From Apium graveolens (lineage: Eukaryota > Streptophyta > Magnoliopsida > Apiales > Apiaceae), in assembly GCF_009905375.1 (NCBI RefSeq), contig NC_133648.1, positions 29,874,438 to 29,938,437 of the forward strand: 64,000 nucleotides of DNA, given 5' to 3'. This document shows positions 43,575-55,523 of this stretch, piece by piece (positions within the stretch are counted from its first letter, which is position 1; every line of letters starts with the position of its first letter). The position numbers were made by a program, and so were the translations under genes. The notes under the pieces were generated by a model, which saw only the letters and a program-made list of their open reading frames with translations, was not told the DNA's origin and made no database searches.

Positions 43575-46500
43575 TTAAGAGTAATTAAGCATACCTAGCT
43601 CACTTACCAATCTTGTGAATGTTGATTCATCAAGTGGCTTGGTAAATATGTCTGCAATTTGTTGTTCACTTGGAACAACATGAAGTTCCACTGTACCTTT
43701 CATCACATGTTCCCTAATGAAGTGGTACTTGATATCAATGTGCTTGGTCCTTGAGTGCTGCACAGGATTCTCTGTTATGGCTATGGCACTTGTGTTGTCA
43801 CAAAAAATAGGAATTCTATCAACATGTAGTCCATAATCAAGGAGTTGATTCCTCATCCATAACACTTGAGAGCAGCAACTTCCAGCAGCAATGTATTCAG
43901 CCTCAGCTGTAGAAGTAGAGACTGAATTTTGCTTTTTGCTAAACCATGATACAAGCTTGTTTCCCAGGAATTGGCAGGAGCCTGTTGTACTTTTCCTGTC
44001 TATTTTGCAACCTGCATAGTCTGCATCTGAGTAGCCAATTAGATCAAAACCAGACTCTCTAGGGTACCAAATTCCTAGATTTGGAGTCCCCTTGAGATAT
44101 CTGAAAATTCTTTTAATAGCTACTAAGTGAGATTCTTTAGGGTCAGCTTGAAATCTAGCACAGAGACATGTAGAAAACATTATATCTGGTATACTGGCAG
44201 TTAAATATAAAAGTGAACCAACCATGCCTCTATAACTTGTAATGTCCACAGACCTTTCAGTCTTATTTAATTCAAGTTTGGTGGCAGTGGCCATGGGAGT
44301 TTTTGCAGATGAACATTCTATTAAGTCAAACTTCTTTAAAAGATCATAAATATATTTCGTTTGACTAATGAAAATTCCATCACTAACTTGTTTAACTTGT
44401 AAACCAAGAAAATAGGTTAGTTCTCCCATCAGGCTCATTTCATAATTACTTTGCATTAGCTTAGCAAACTTTTTATAAAGCTTATCATCTGTAAATCCAA
44501 ATATTATGTCATCTACATAAATTTGAACAAGTATACTAGAGCCATTAACATTCCTAAAGAAGAGAGTTTTATCAACAGTACCTCTAGTGAAGTGATTCTC
44601 CAAAAGGAATTTTGATAAGGTTTCATACCAGGCTCTAGGTGCTTGCTTCAGTCCATAGAGTGCTTTCAACAGATAATACACATAGTCTGGAAAATTTGGA
44701 TCTTCAAACCCTGGAGGTTGACCTACATAAACTTCTTCCTCCAATTTCCCATTTAGAAATGCACTCTTGACATCCATTTGATAGACTTTGAAATTGGCAT
44801 GGGCTGCATAGGCTAGAAAAATTCTGATGGCTTCAAGTCTTGCAATAGGAGCATATGTCTCATCAAAATCTATTCCCTCTTGTTGAGAATAGCCTTTAGC
44901 AACCAATCTGGCTTTATTCCTTATGACAATGCCATTTTCATCCATCTTGTTTCTGAATACCCATTTTGTGTCAATAGGACTCTTGTTCTTTGGTTTGGGT
45001 ACCAGCTTCCAAACTTTGTTTCTCTCAAATTGGTTCAGCTCTTCCTGCATAGCTAATATCCAATCTGGATCCAATAAAGCTTCTTCCACTTTCTTAGGTT
45101 CCTCCTGAGGTAGAAAACTACTATATAGACATTCATCTTGAGTAGCTTTTCTTGTTTGCACTTTAGATGATGCATCACCAATGATCAGTTCAAAGGGATG
45201 ATTCTTGGTCCATTTCCTTTGAGGTGGAAGATATACTCTAGATGAGGTGGCCTCAGTATTGTCATGATGTGAGACAGAGTGTTGATTAGTTGAAACTCCC
45301 CCTGAGTTGTTGGTCCTTTGCAGGGAACTTGGAGTTTTATCAACTGATGATGTAAATCGATTATCCGTTGATGAACTATGATCAACGGATGCTTCATTTT
45401 GTACTTCAACGGATGATGCATTATGTCTTTCAACGGATACTGCATTGCCTCTATCAACGGATGCAGAATTTTGTGCATTATCCAAGGGCATGTTTTGAAT
45501 TCCTTTTGAAGTGTCATCTCCATCAGTCTCCTCTTCACTATCATCACAATATATCTCAATGTTGTCAAATTTGAGTCTCTCATGGTGTCCCTCATCTGTT
45601 AGTCCATCAATCTTTTTATCATCAAACACAACATGCACAGATTCCATAACAATGTTGGTTCTTAGATTGTAGACCCTATAAGATTTTCCAGCTGAGTAAC
45701 CAACAAATATCCCTTCATCAGCCTTTGCATCAAACTTCCCTTTATGGTCAGATTGATTTCTCAGTATAAAGCATTTACATCCAAAGACATGAAGAAAGTT
45801 TAGAGTTGGTTTTCTTCTCTTGAACAACTGATAAGGAGTCATGCCTTTTGCTTGATTGATCAAAGAAATATTCTGAGTGTAGCAGGCACAATTAACAGCT
45901 TCAGCCCAGAAATATGTTGGTAACTTTGATTCTTCAAGCATTGTTCTAGCAGCCTCAATTAAAGATCTGTTCTTTCTTTCAACTACCCCATTTTGCTGAG
46001 GTGTTCTTGGAGCTGAGAACTCATGCATGATTCCATTTTCTTAACAGAACAGCCTCATTGTCAAATTCTTGAACTCAGTTCCATTGTCACTCCTGATATT
46101 CCTAACCTTCAAGTCAGGATGATTATTGACTTGCCTGATGTGATTGATAATGATTTCACTTGCTTCATCCTTTGATCCAAGAAAATAGACCCATGAAAAC
46201 TTTGAGAAATCATCTACAATCACTAAGCAATATCTTTTTCTTGCAATTGACAATACATTGACTGGTCCAAACAAATCCATATGTAGCAGCTGTAATGGTT
46301 CATCAATTGTTGTTTCAAGCTTCTTTTTGAATGATGCTTTCCTTTGTTTGCCTTTCTGACAAGCATCACACAAACCATCCCTTGAGAATTCAACAAGAGG
46401 AATTCCTCTAACTAAGTCCTTTTTGACTAGATCATTCATTGTCTTGAAATTCAAATGGGATAGCTTCTTGTGCCATAGCCAACTTTCAACTGGACTTGCT

Positions 46501-46895
46501 TTGCTGAAGAGACAAGTAATAGATTCTGCATCAGTAGAGTTGAAGTCAGCTATGTACACATTTCCTTTTCTAACTCCAGTTAGAACCACTTTGTTGTCTT
46601 TCTTACTGGTGACAACACAGGCTTCAGAATTGAAGGAAATTGTATTCCCTCTATCACATAGTTGACTGATGCTCAGTAAGTTGTGCTTGAGACCATCAAC
46701 TAATGCAACTTCATCAATGATGACATTCCTTGTTGAAATCAAGCCATATCCCATAGTAAACCCTTTGCTGTCATCTCCAAAGGTTATGCTAGGGCCAGCT
46801 TTCTCCTTAAACTCTGTGAGCAGGGAGAAATCTCCTGTCATGTGTCTTGAACAGCCACTGTCCAAGTACCATAGATTTCTTCTGTTTCCCTGCAC
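43575..46895 (-). pseudogene. pol: E2 pol with one nonsense codon in integrase
   Basis: Protease LWYLDSGCSRHMTGD; pre-integrase zinc region ([19 protein letters not shown]); integrase core [19 protein letters not shown] and [14 protein letters not shown] with [13 protein letters not shown] and [10 protein letters not shown]; RNase H with [20 protein letters not shown] and ADIFTKPL. A single TAA at 46041-46043 lies between the second catalytic Asp region and the Glu region of integrase. Otherwise the frame is open from the gag junction to the RNase H end. The integrase-RT linker carries ASVD, VSVE and SSVE repeats encoded by ATCCGTTGA words and one polypurine-like tract at 45296-45303. Confidence 0.95.
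45363..45462. repeat. ATCCGTTGA words in E2 pol linker
   Basis: ATCCGTTGA at 45363 and TCAACGGAT at 45382, 45406, 45430 and 45454, spaced 19-24 bp apart. Four are read as SVD or SVE on the coding strand, one as STD. Confidence 0.9.
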
Positions 46896-46926
46896 ACCAT
46901 AAAATCAATCAAGTTGATTTTGGTAC
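46890..46926 (-). other. E2 gag-pol junction, 37-nt intron-like block
   Basis: On the coding strand it begins GTACC after a gag TGG codon and ends TGTGCAG before GGA of pol. Gag and pol are in different frames here, and removal of 37 nt would join them in frame as W-G. Confidence 0.5.
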
Positions 46927-49323
46927 CCAAGTTTCCTTGGGTCCATTCATGTTAGCCTTTCTCCAAGACTTCATTCCTCCTGCATCTTTAGACTTAGGTA
47001 ACTTTGAGTCAACCTTGATCTTAGATGTAGTTGGTTGAGGTGTAGGGTTAGTCACATAATCATTTAGCACATTTGGAATTTGATAAGGCATGGATTGTGC
47101 AAACATGTTATTCCACATAGGCATATTGTATGGCATTTGAGGCATACTAAATGCAGCAAGATAAGGATTGTTAAAATATGGCATGTTTGCAAAATGTGCA
47201 TAAGGATTTTGTTGAGACATAACAGGCATAGCATGCAGAGGTGATGCAGACATATTAGGCATGGAAGAGGGTACAGGTTTGGGAGTTTTCTTAATAGATT
47301 TGCAATTAGCAGATAGATGATTAACACTATTACAATGCACACAGCTTTTTCTAGGAGCATACTTATCAGGTGTGTAATTGTTATGTTTGTTAACCCCTAC
47401 CTTCCCATTTCTATTAGATTTCCTTTTTGTTTCCTTTTTATCCTCAACCACTTTGAGCCTATTCTTTAACTGTTCTAAGGTCATGTGTCCTATATTCACC
47501 TTACTGAAATCTTTGGATGTGCTTGCTTCTTCTTTGACAAAGTTCTTGGAAGTTGAACCAAACTTTTTGTTGAGTTTCTTTAGTTTTTCACTCTTAGAAA
47601 CATCTGCCTGTTTTAATTGAGGAACCTTCAACGGATGCTCCTTTTCTTCCTTCAACGGATAATTTTCATCATCCGTTGATTCCACATCCGTTGACAGCCC
47701 ATCAATTAATTCCATTTTCGTTTTGTTTTTATCCCAGGCAGTCTCACAAAATGATTCAATTCCTTGGACCTTGACAATTTGAGCACTAACATCCCTAGAT
47801 GTCTTCCAGGCTTTAATCACCTCTTGCTCTCTCTCTAATTGATTAGAAAGTATTTCTACTTTCTTAACAGATTCAGCTAGTTCATTTTCAACAGATATAC
47901 AATGTAGCTTAGTTTTCTCTAGATCAATCAACTTATCTTCTAACACAGTATTTCTATTACTTAAAAACAGATTGTTCTCTTTAATCCTACTATTTTCTTT
48001 AGCAAGAGATTTAAGAGACACACGCAAGTGATACAATTCAGTAGACATGTCATTAAAAGCATCATTGCACTCCTCTTTAGTAAGCTGTGTTAAATCAGTA
48101 GTGATTACCTGGTTGCTTGATGAACTAACTTCATTTTCCTCAGAATCAGCCATGAGAGCCAAGTTGACATATTCCACATCTTCATCCTCTTCTTCTCCAT
48201 CAGCTGCCCAGTCTTTTTCTTGAGTAATGAAAGCCTTCTCCTTTTGCTTGAGCAGATCAAAATATTTCTTTTTGTAATCTACTTGGTCAAATTTCTTCCT
48301 TTCAGAAGTTGGCTTTCTGCACTCACTTGCAAAGTGTCCACTTATACCACAATTGAAACACTTGAACTTGGATTTGTCCACCATGTTCTTATGAGGTTTA
48401 GTGGCTCTAGTGTTTTTCTTAAATTTCATCTTTGCAAATCTTCTGGATAGAAATGCAAGATGCTCATCAATACCATCAGAGTCATCTTGGCTGGAGTTGT
48501 CTTCATTCTCAGCAACTTGCTCCTTACCCTTGCTTGATTCTGATTTGCTTGTGCCATCTTTGGAGTTTAATGTTGATCTCACAGTTTCTTGTCTGCATTC
48601 TTTCTCATTTTCAGCTACCAAGGCAACTGAACCTCCTTTCTTTCTTCCCTTCTCCAATACCTCATCCTGTTCCAGCTCTAGTTCATAAGTCTTCAAGATT
48701 CCATATAATCTTTCAAGAGTGAAGTCCTTATAATCTTGAGAGTTTCTCAAGGAGACAGTCATGGGTTTCCATTCCTTTGGCAAGGATCTTAAAAATTTAA
48801 GATTTGAATCCTTCACCTGGTACACTCTACCATAAAGCTTCAGCCCATTCAACAGCTTTTGGAATCTATTGAATGTGTCATTTAAAGATTCATTTTCTTC
48901 AAAATGAAAATACTCATACTGTTGAATGAGAAGCTGCATTTTGTTTTCTTTTACTTGTTCTGTACCTTCACACAGTAGCTGAACTGTGTCCCAAACCTCT
49001 TTGGCAGTTGTGCAATTTATCACATTATCAAACATATCCTTGTCAAGACCATTAAACAAAATGTTCATAGCCTTCTTATCCTTGTGGACTTCTTCTGTGT
49101 CTTCTATTGTCCATTCTGCTCTAGGTTTTGGAATGGATTGACCAACAACAATTGTGGCTGTAGCAACTGTGGCTACTTTGTGGGGAATGTGAGGACCATT
49201 CTCAATGCAGTTTACATAACCTTCATCTTGGGAGAGTAGATGAAGGTGCATTTTCACCTTCCAATGGTGATAACTGTCTTTGTCAAGAACTGGGATTTTT
49301 ACTCCAATATCCTTCTTACTCAT
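46909..49323 (-). CDS. gag: E2 gag polyprotein
   Basis: An intact 804-codon frame from the ATG at 49321-49323 (MSKKDIGVKIPVL), 48 nt downstream of the primer site. It contains the Sirevirus/copia gag domain (WKVKMHLHLL, KEVWDTVQLL, YGILKTYELELEQ), one CCHC knuckle (CFNCGISGHFASEC) and a second, variant one (CVHCNSVNHLSANC). A long coiled-coil region lies between them, and a Met/Pro/Asn-rich tail follows. Four ATCCGTTGA-type words at 47628-47694 encode STD or PLK. The frame ends TGA inside the intron-like block before pol. Confidence 0.95.
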   Translation of the reverse strand: MSKKDIGVKIPVLDKDSYHHWKVKMHLHLLSQDEGYVNCIENGPHIPHKVATVATATIVVGQSIPKPRAEWTIEDTEEVHKDKKAMNILFNGLDKDMFDNVINCTTAKEVWDTVQLLCEGTEQVKENKMQLLIQQYEYFHFEENESLNDTFNRFQKLLNGLKLYGRVYQVKDSNLKFLRSLPKEWKPMTVSLRNSQDYKDFTLERLYGILKTYELELEQDEVLEKGRKKGGSVALVAENEKECRQETVRSTLNSKDGTSKSESSKGKEQVAENEDNSSQDDSDGIDEHLAFLSRRFAKMKFKKNTRATKPHKNMVDKSKFKCFNCGISGHFASECRKPTSERKKFDQVDYKKKYFDLLKQKEKAFITQEKDWAADGEEEDEDVEYVNLALMADSEENEVSSSSNQVITTDLTQLTKEECNDAFNDMSTELYHLRVSLKSLAKENSRIKENNLFLSNRNTVLEDKLIDLEKTKLHCISVENELAESVKKVEILSNQLEREQEVIKAWKTSRDVSAQIVKVQGIESFCETAWDKNKTKMELIDGLSTDVESTDDENYPLKEEKEHPLKVPQLKQADVSKSEKLKKLNKKFGSTSKNFVKEEASTSKDFSKVNIGHMTLEQLKNRLKVVEDKKETKRKSNRNGKVGVNKHNNYTPDKYAPRKSCVHCNSVNHLSANCKSIKKTPKPVPSSMPNMSASPLHAMPVMSQQNPYAHFANMPYFNNPYLAAFSMPQMPYNMPMWNNMFAQSMPYQIPNVLNDYVTNPTPQPTTSKIKVDSKLPKSKDAGGMKSWRKANMNGPKETWVPKST
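47628..47694. repeat. ATCCGTTGA words in E2 gag
   Basis: TCAACGGAT at 47628 and 47652, ATCCGTTGA at 47671 and 47686. They are read in two different codon phases (STD twice, PLK twice). Confidence 0.9.
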
Positions 49324-49370
49324 CTTTGTTAGTTTCCAAGAACTTTAAACTCTTTGTATGTCAAGAGCCT

Positions 49371-49382
49371 GCTCTGATACCA
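49371..49382 (-). other. E2 primer binding site (initiator tRNA-Met)
   Basis: The minus strand reads TGGTATCAGAGC two bases after the 5' LTR. Confidence 0.9.
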
Positions 49383-49384
49383 AT

Positions 49385-50443
49385 TGTTATTCCTAGTGAA
49401 CTAACAATGAGATTTACAGAAGGGGGGTTGAATGTAAATCTCAAAACTTTTTCAAGTTTTGAGCAGTTTCAAAGGCTGTGTGTTTAAGATAAACAAGTGT
49501 GTGAATTGCTTTAAGCTAATACAGACAGATATATATATTCAAGCACAAAAGTACAGAACACAACAGACCTTAAAAACTTTTCTGGTGGATTTGTTGTTCC
49601 ACCAGAGATGGTATTTCAGAAAATCTGTGATTCAAGAAGTTGATCACAGCTGCATCCTAGTACAAACTAGATAATTTTTCTCAAGATTTTTCTAAACAGC
49701 TCTGGAAAAATTCTTATCTAATTACTAGCTGCTACTTGGTTTATATAACACCAAGTTTACAAGTGAAGACAAAGATAAAAAGTACAATAATAAAATAAGT
49801 TCTCCACTTGTTTCTTCTCCATTTTACTCCAATGCATTGTTGACTATTGCCTCTTTATACTAGAGTAGAACGGCTGCTTTTTCTGATGTTCCTGAAATAG
49901 GCTACCACATCTCAGTTGTCTCTGTCAACCCATGTGCCTCTGTTTGTAGGTACAACTACCACTTGTCAACTGCTATTTAACAGAACATCCGTTGAAGCCT
50001 TCATTCGTTGATGGCTTTATCCATTGATGTGTTAGCAGTTGAAGCTCTATCCGTTGATGCACTCATCCGTTGAAGGATGTTATCCGTTGAAGCTTTAGAG
50101 ACATCCGTTGAAGCTTTGTTTCTCATCCGTTGAAGGTCTTTAAGTTATCCGTTGACACCATTTCATTTATACAAAATTACAAGGCATGAAATATTTACAA
50201 TTGGCCTTCCTATCTGCATATCCTTTAGTAGTCAATATGACTTATAATTTCCCTCAACATTTAAGAATTATATCTCAAATTCAGAGACTGAAATGTGCTA
50301 CAACACTAGACTTATTTCTAAGTAAAGCTAGACCATCAACGGATAGCCAAAGTGGTCTTATCCGTTGAGGCTACAAACACTAGATTTCTACTTAAGTGTT
50401 TTATTAAACATATCATCAAACTAATGCACATATATTCCTAACA
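49385..50443 (-). repeat. E2 5' LTR
   Basis: 1059 bp with TATA box at 49740-49747 (minus). It is nearly identical to 37242-38300. Exact nonamers remain at 49987, 50049, 50065, 50082, 50103, 50125, 50147, 50336 (reverse) and 50360; two units exact in the other LTR are mutated here at a CpG-containing position. Confidence 0.96.
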
Positions 50444-50448
50444 GTTTG

Positions 50449-50623
50449 ATCTGGTCAAAAGTACAACAGTGCTACAGTCATCTGTCCCAAAAGTGATACA
50501 CAAGAGTCTATCTGTCTAGTCAGAAAAAGGGATGCTATATACAAGTCAACTATCCCGGAAAATTGGCTCTTACTAAGGCCTAGGCTAACTAGACAACTAG
50601 ACTATTCCATCATCAATCTTGAA
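50449..50623 (-). other. G1 leader between extra ORF and E2
   Basis: Noncoding G1 sequence; it continues across the E2 insertion to 37236. No feature seen. Confidence 0.6.
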
Positions 50624-51337
50624 TCACACACCGGAGCGGGTCAGCTCCCATACCCTTTCCATCGCACGACAGAAGATATAGTCGGCCTGCCGCCTGGAGA
50701 TCCTACCATGTCTGTCCCCCTGGAGCGATCTGAGCCTCGCTCGGGATGTGAGCTCTATCCCCGTAAGCTTCCTCCTCAAGGATCGGGGTATAGAAGCTCT
50801 AGTCTCATAAGCTCGGGTACGCCTACCCGCCCTCTCTGCATCCAACTCCCTCCTGGCCTCATCCAGTCGGCCCTCGGCAACAGCCACTCGGGTCCTCAGA
50901 ACATCCTGAACATATCCATGAGCTAACGAAGACTGCATGTGGGCAGGGTCAAGAGGTGGTGAATCCGGAGCCGCTGAGGGTGCCTCTTCGGTCTGCCTAG
51001 GCTCGGAAGTATGGGTCTCTGAGCTGTCATCATCGGGAATCCAGGATAGTGGTGGAGGGGTAGGGGCTCTGACCACTGGAAGTGTGGGTAATGGGGTACC
51101 AGCATACACTACCATAGGTCCAACACGCTCCTCAGCTACTGGGACCTCATCCGGGTCCTCCTCATCTGGAATAGCAATAACCTCTGTCTCTGACTCCTCT
51201 GAGGGGTCCTCCTCATCTGAAATAGCAATGACCTCCGTCTCTGACTCCTCTGAGGGGTCCTCCTCATCCTCCTCCATCTCAGGCTCCTCCTGATCCTCAA
51301 CATCTAGCAGTGCCTCATCATGCTCACGCTCGAACAT
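50624..51337 (-). CDS. Extra ORF upstream of gag in G1 (unknown function)
   Basis: A 237-codon open frame between the primer site and gag, not part of the standard gag-pol set. The N-terminal half is strongly acidic and includes a perfect-phase 17-residue duplication (EEDPSEESETEVIAI, about 51163-51264, 51-bp unit). The middle is proline-rich and the C-terminal half is basic and probably helical (VAEGRLDEARRELDAERAG, then an Arg-rich RRKLTGIELTSRARL). It is intact and GC-richer than its surroundings. I do not recognise the family. The bases before the frame read TTAATGTGTAG, acceptor-like, so a spliced upstream exon is possible. Confidence 0.6.
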   Translation of the reverse strand: MFEREHDEALLDVEDQEEPEMEEDEEDPSEESETEVIAISDEEDPSEESETEVIAIPDEEDPDEVPVAEERVGPMVVYAGTPLPTLPVVRAPTPPPLSWIPDDDSSETHTSEPRQTEEAPSAAPDSPPLDPAHMQSSLAHGYVQDVLRTRVAVAEGRLDEARRELDAERAGRRTRAYETRASIPRSLRRKLTGIELTSRARLRSLQGDRHGRISRRQADYIFCRAMERVWELTRSGV

Positions 51338-51533
51338 CTCAGGGTCCTCTATCTCAGGCGCCTACACATTAAACGAGCTAAGTTACTATCATGATACTTA
51401 TAAGGGTTCCCGTAAGGGTTTTAACTGTCACCACTACTTTAAGTAGTCCGACCATGAACTTGGCAAGAGTTCTTATTATCTTTGTGAGTTTATTATTATA
51501 TTGTCGCATCATCTCTGAGGTTTATAACGCTTA

Positions 51534-51545
51534 GCTCTGATACCA
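51534..51545 (-). other. G1 primer binding site (initiator tRNA-Met)
   Basis: The minus strand reads TGGTATCAGAGC four bases after the 5' LTR end, typical of chromoviruses. Confidence 0.88.
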
Positions 51546-51549
51546 TTTC

Positions 51550-54500
51550 TGTAACACCCTCAGATCCGGGGTCGGGGATCCGGGTCGTCACGGTCTTTCT
51601 TTCCACAATATCACTTCACTTAATTAATAATAAATAACCTTATGCTGTGACCCCACACTAACACACACCACAACCCGTTATAGTCTCAGAGATGAAATTG
51701 AAATAAGTACAAGTTTTTGAATCCACAATTTAAAAGTTATTACAACCCAAAATGATTACTTGATAATTTACAGTTAATTGTCATTATCTGCCACAAGTTA
51801 TAATTATACATAATTGATTCTCAAAAGTAGATGGTCTGATCTACAATAGATCTACCTCTACAGCTATAGCAGCTACAACATCATCGGGAAGACGCGGGAC
51901 GCTTCCCACGCGCTTGCGCTGGGTCTGCTGGAGTCTGGCCATCTTTCCTGACTGTTGTTGTGTGATGAAGAAATAAAGCAAGAGTGAGCCTTACAGCTCG
52001 CAAGATGATATATAGTGATAACAATAATATAAGTATCTAAATGGATACTTACTAGAATCTTTTATCCTGTGTAAGATAATTACTTACTAGATATAAGTAA
52101 AAACAAGGGATGAAGTTACCAAATACTTCACTATACTTATATCATTTATAAAGCTACTTGAACTACCACTGTTCAAAGTATAATGAGCTTTCAACAGTTC
52201 ATCACACAGATGAGACTACAAGACAAGATTTGAATAGATTAAATCTTTGAAATATTATTAAAGGAAATGAAGTTATGATATACTTCATTAAGTTCTGATA
52301 TATATATATATATATATCCACATATACATCTTCTTTATACATTTCCTGAAAACCTCTGTCATGTAAAGTATAAACAGAGTTGTAATATCCAATAAATTTG
52401 GAAAGGAAAAGAATTTTGGCATAAACCTGATATCTTGCTGATCAGACAAAGATACCAATAAGTAACCTTTTCTACTAGTAGATGGACGAATTCCCCACTG
52501 GTCATCACCCTGGTCTCAATAGGACCTTATGCTGGACTGCCACTCAGCCACTTATGCATTTGATGGACTCCCACTGAGCCACTTACACTATCATGGACGC
52601 CCACTGAGCCCATGTTGCTTATGCCGACTCAATAGATGGACTTACTTCCCGAACGTTGGGTAAGTAATCAATTCATTTACCAAAACTGCAACCTTGTTGC
52701 GAATATAAAATACACCACAGAGCCGGATCCCTCAGGTTTTGAGCGAGTATTTAAATCCCCTTAAAAAGGAAGATCTTAAATATAAAAATGAGTTTTGGGA
52801 TCCGCTCTAACTTTTAAAAATCATTTTGAAGACTCGAAAACACTTTAAAGAGTGTTTGGAGTAAAGCTGATTTAATGAAGTAAATCAGTCCCCAGTATAT
52901 TTAGAAAATGTCTGAATATTATTATTTAAATAATATTCCCATAAAGAATAATCTTTATAAAAATAATTGAAGTAGAAGTATTAAAACTTATACTTGAAAC
53001 GAGTATTAAATAACCAAAGATATACTTATACGAAAGTACTATCTTTATTTGAATAATCGAAAATAAGTTTGATTATTGACACCTTATTCTTTAATAAAAT
53101 AAAGAATATATTGCAGTAATAAGCGGAGTCATAATACCTCGAATGAATATTATAAATAATATTCATAAAATAAAGGAGTCATACATCCTCAAATGAATAT
53201 CCAAGTAATATCCAATAATAATATAAAAGAGTCATAAGCCCTCGAATAATATTCGAAATAATATTCAATAAATAATATAAAGTTATCGAATAACCCTTAT
53301 TCGATTAATAGTTTTGAAAACTATAACCATATATATATTTATTTATATACATATATACACAATCTACTCGCGATCCTCGACTCCCGGTTTTAGAAAATGT
53401 TTTCACCTTTTGGGTCCTTATAATAAGGGTATATGCAAAATACTGCTAACCTCTAGCATAGGTATTATCAACTAAACCGACAGATATATATATGGCAAGA
53501 ATACGAAACAGGAATGCATATGTACCATATAACATGCTACAATATATCGCAAGAATCTGCTATAACAAATATGCATTTAACGCAAGATCATGCATATACA
53601 CAAATACATCACAACAACAGTATGACGGATAGAAAACTTGCCTGAGTGACTTGGGGTAATAAAAGGCTCGGAACGAGTTTGGTAACCTATAAACAACAAG
53701 TAAGTTGGAATTAAACCAAAGTCACTTGTAAATCTATACTTTAACTAACTTAGACTCTAACGCTTGTTTTGCGCTTATTGATTCTCTTAAGTCACTCGAG
53801 TGCCCTCGGCTCCACCATTTTTAATAATTTAACCTTTATGAGTTTTAAGGCGATTCCTTCGCGAGTGTCTTACTAACTACCTAACACACTTACCATAAAT
53901 GTTTCATACATTAATTAACCCTTTTTGGTCTTTAACCTATGTTTCAAAGTAAGGCGAGGGGAAAAGTTTCGTTCACGAAATGCCGTTACTTGAAACGGTC
54001 GTTTCTCCTACACCGTGCATCGGAATCGAACGAACTATATATCAAAACGAAGCTCGTAACACGAACTATCTAAACATGGCAATGGTCATAATCTAGCAGG
54101 GGGTTCTCGGGTCCTAATGTTATGCACAAAAGCAGTCCAAAGAAAATCGGACGTTACGACGGCTATGTTTACGCGATTTCCCAATTTAAAACCATTCAAA
54201 ACCAACCCAATTCAACCTCAAATCAAACATACAACCAACATTCATCCTTATCACATCATATCAGCCCCAACCAATTCAATTTTAACATTCATACTTATGC
54301 CTAAGCTTGAATTTAACTATACTACAATCTTTTAACCAAAACAACAACATTTACCATTCCATTTCAATACCATTTCAATCCCAAACTCTAAATCACAAAC
54401 ATTAAACTTCAATATCACCCTACTAATCAAAATCATCTTATAATACATAGGAATCTAGGGTTTGGAGATGATATACCTTCCTTGAAGTGGTGGGAGGAGC

Positions 54501-55432
54501 TAGGAAGCCTTAAGAAGCTTTGAGAAGTCTTAGGAATGCTTGGATCTTCAAGGAAATCAAGAAAAATTTCAAGTTAAAAACTTGAAAACACTATTCATTG
54601 TCTTCTTCTTTGATTAAATGAAGAAGATTGAGAAGGAATTGATGGCTTAAACTCATGATATAGCCCTAACTAAGCATAAAGATGATTAGGGAATTATCTT
54701 ACCAATTTAGGAAGCTTAGATCTTTGATTTTGAATTTCCTTGACTTTAAAATGTCAAAAAGCCGAGAGCATGAAGAACAATGCCTTGGTTTTTTTTTGAT
54801 TTTGATGAAAAGTGATTTGCTTGGCTTTGTTGGTTTGATTTTGTGTTTGTTTTAGTAAATTACCTAGTTGCCCTTGATTTTGTGTGGTTAAAAAGCCACC
54901 ACATCTCCTTCCTTCCCATGTCATGCCCATGTCATGTGGTGATGTCATCTTTCCCTCCTTGTCCTCTTCTCATTGGTTGGATGACATCACTCTCTCTAAT
55001 CCCTTTGATTAACTTCCTAATTATTTACCTAATGACCGCTGATCTATTATACGGTTCACTTAACTTTCGTTCTCGTTTATCGTTTGAAGGATCATACCCG
55101 GGATCTTATTACTTAGGTTCCCTTAACCTTTCTCAATACATTATATTCCTTTTTATGATCCTCTATTATAATCCTTTAATTTAAATCCTTTTTATCATGT
55201 TACCTTATACTCAATTCTCTCCGTATCTAGTGGATTTCCGGGAAAAACCAAAGTGTTCGGAATTGGATTCTGACGATCTTTACATACACTCATATACCGT
55301 ATAGAGTACTAATAAAATCTCAGAATATCCATAACAGAACCGCTACATAGTGTGGCATGAAAAGTTTTCTCATTCAGCTAAAACACTATTCACAAGGGTT
55401 ACAAAAAGTTGAAAATTTTGGGGGTTATTACA
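51550..55432 (-). repeat. G1 5' LTR
   Basis: 3883 bp, partner of 28372-32271, with the same tandem blocks. The second AT-repeat block (about 53326-53350) is shorter than in the other LTR. No gene. Confidence 0.93.
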
Positions 55433-55523
55433 CGCTCTCAGTACTTTTTTCCCAGACACTGGTGTTGAGGTTGATTGGCCACCCGATCCTCCACCCGAGG
55501 AGGGTGATCTTTCTGACAACTAG
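55433..55523 (+). pseudogene. H: C-terminal end of last ORF
   Basis: It completes the frame interrupted by G1 at 28371, ending VDWPPDPPPEEGDLSDN and TAG at 55521-55523. It probably derives from the third ORF of an Athila-like element. The function is unknown. Confidence 0.6.

Larger units (their letters stand above)
37242..50443 (-). mobile_element. E2: full-length Sirevirus-type Ty1/copia element
   Basis: Target duplication gtttg, LTRs of 1059 bp each, iMet primer site, gag (intact), pol (one stop), ORF3 (two stops) and polypurine tract. LTRs differ at roughly a dozen positions, about 1%, several being C/T changes at CpG. The word ATCCGTTGA or its complement is scattered over LTRs, ORF3, spacer, pol and gag. 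Confidence 0.96.
28372..55432 (-). mobile_element. G1: Tekay/Del-type chromovirus (Ty3/gypsy) with E2 nested inside
   Basis: Target duplication cgctc at 28367-28371 and 55433-55437. Very long LTRs (3900 and 3883 bp) with TGTAA...TTACA ends. The order on the minus strand is 5' LTR, iMet primer site, an extra ORF, gag-pol with chromodomain, polypurine tract and 3' LTR. E2 interrupts the leader between the extra ORF and gag. LTR copies differ by roughly 2% on the parts I compared plus microsatellite length changes. Gag-pol has a single nonsense codon. Confidence 0.95.
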
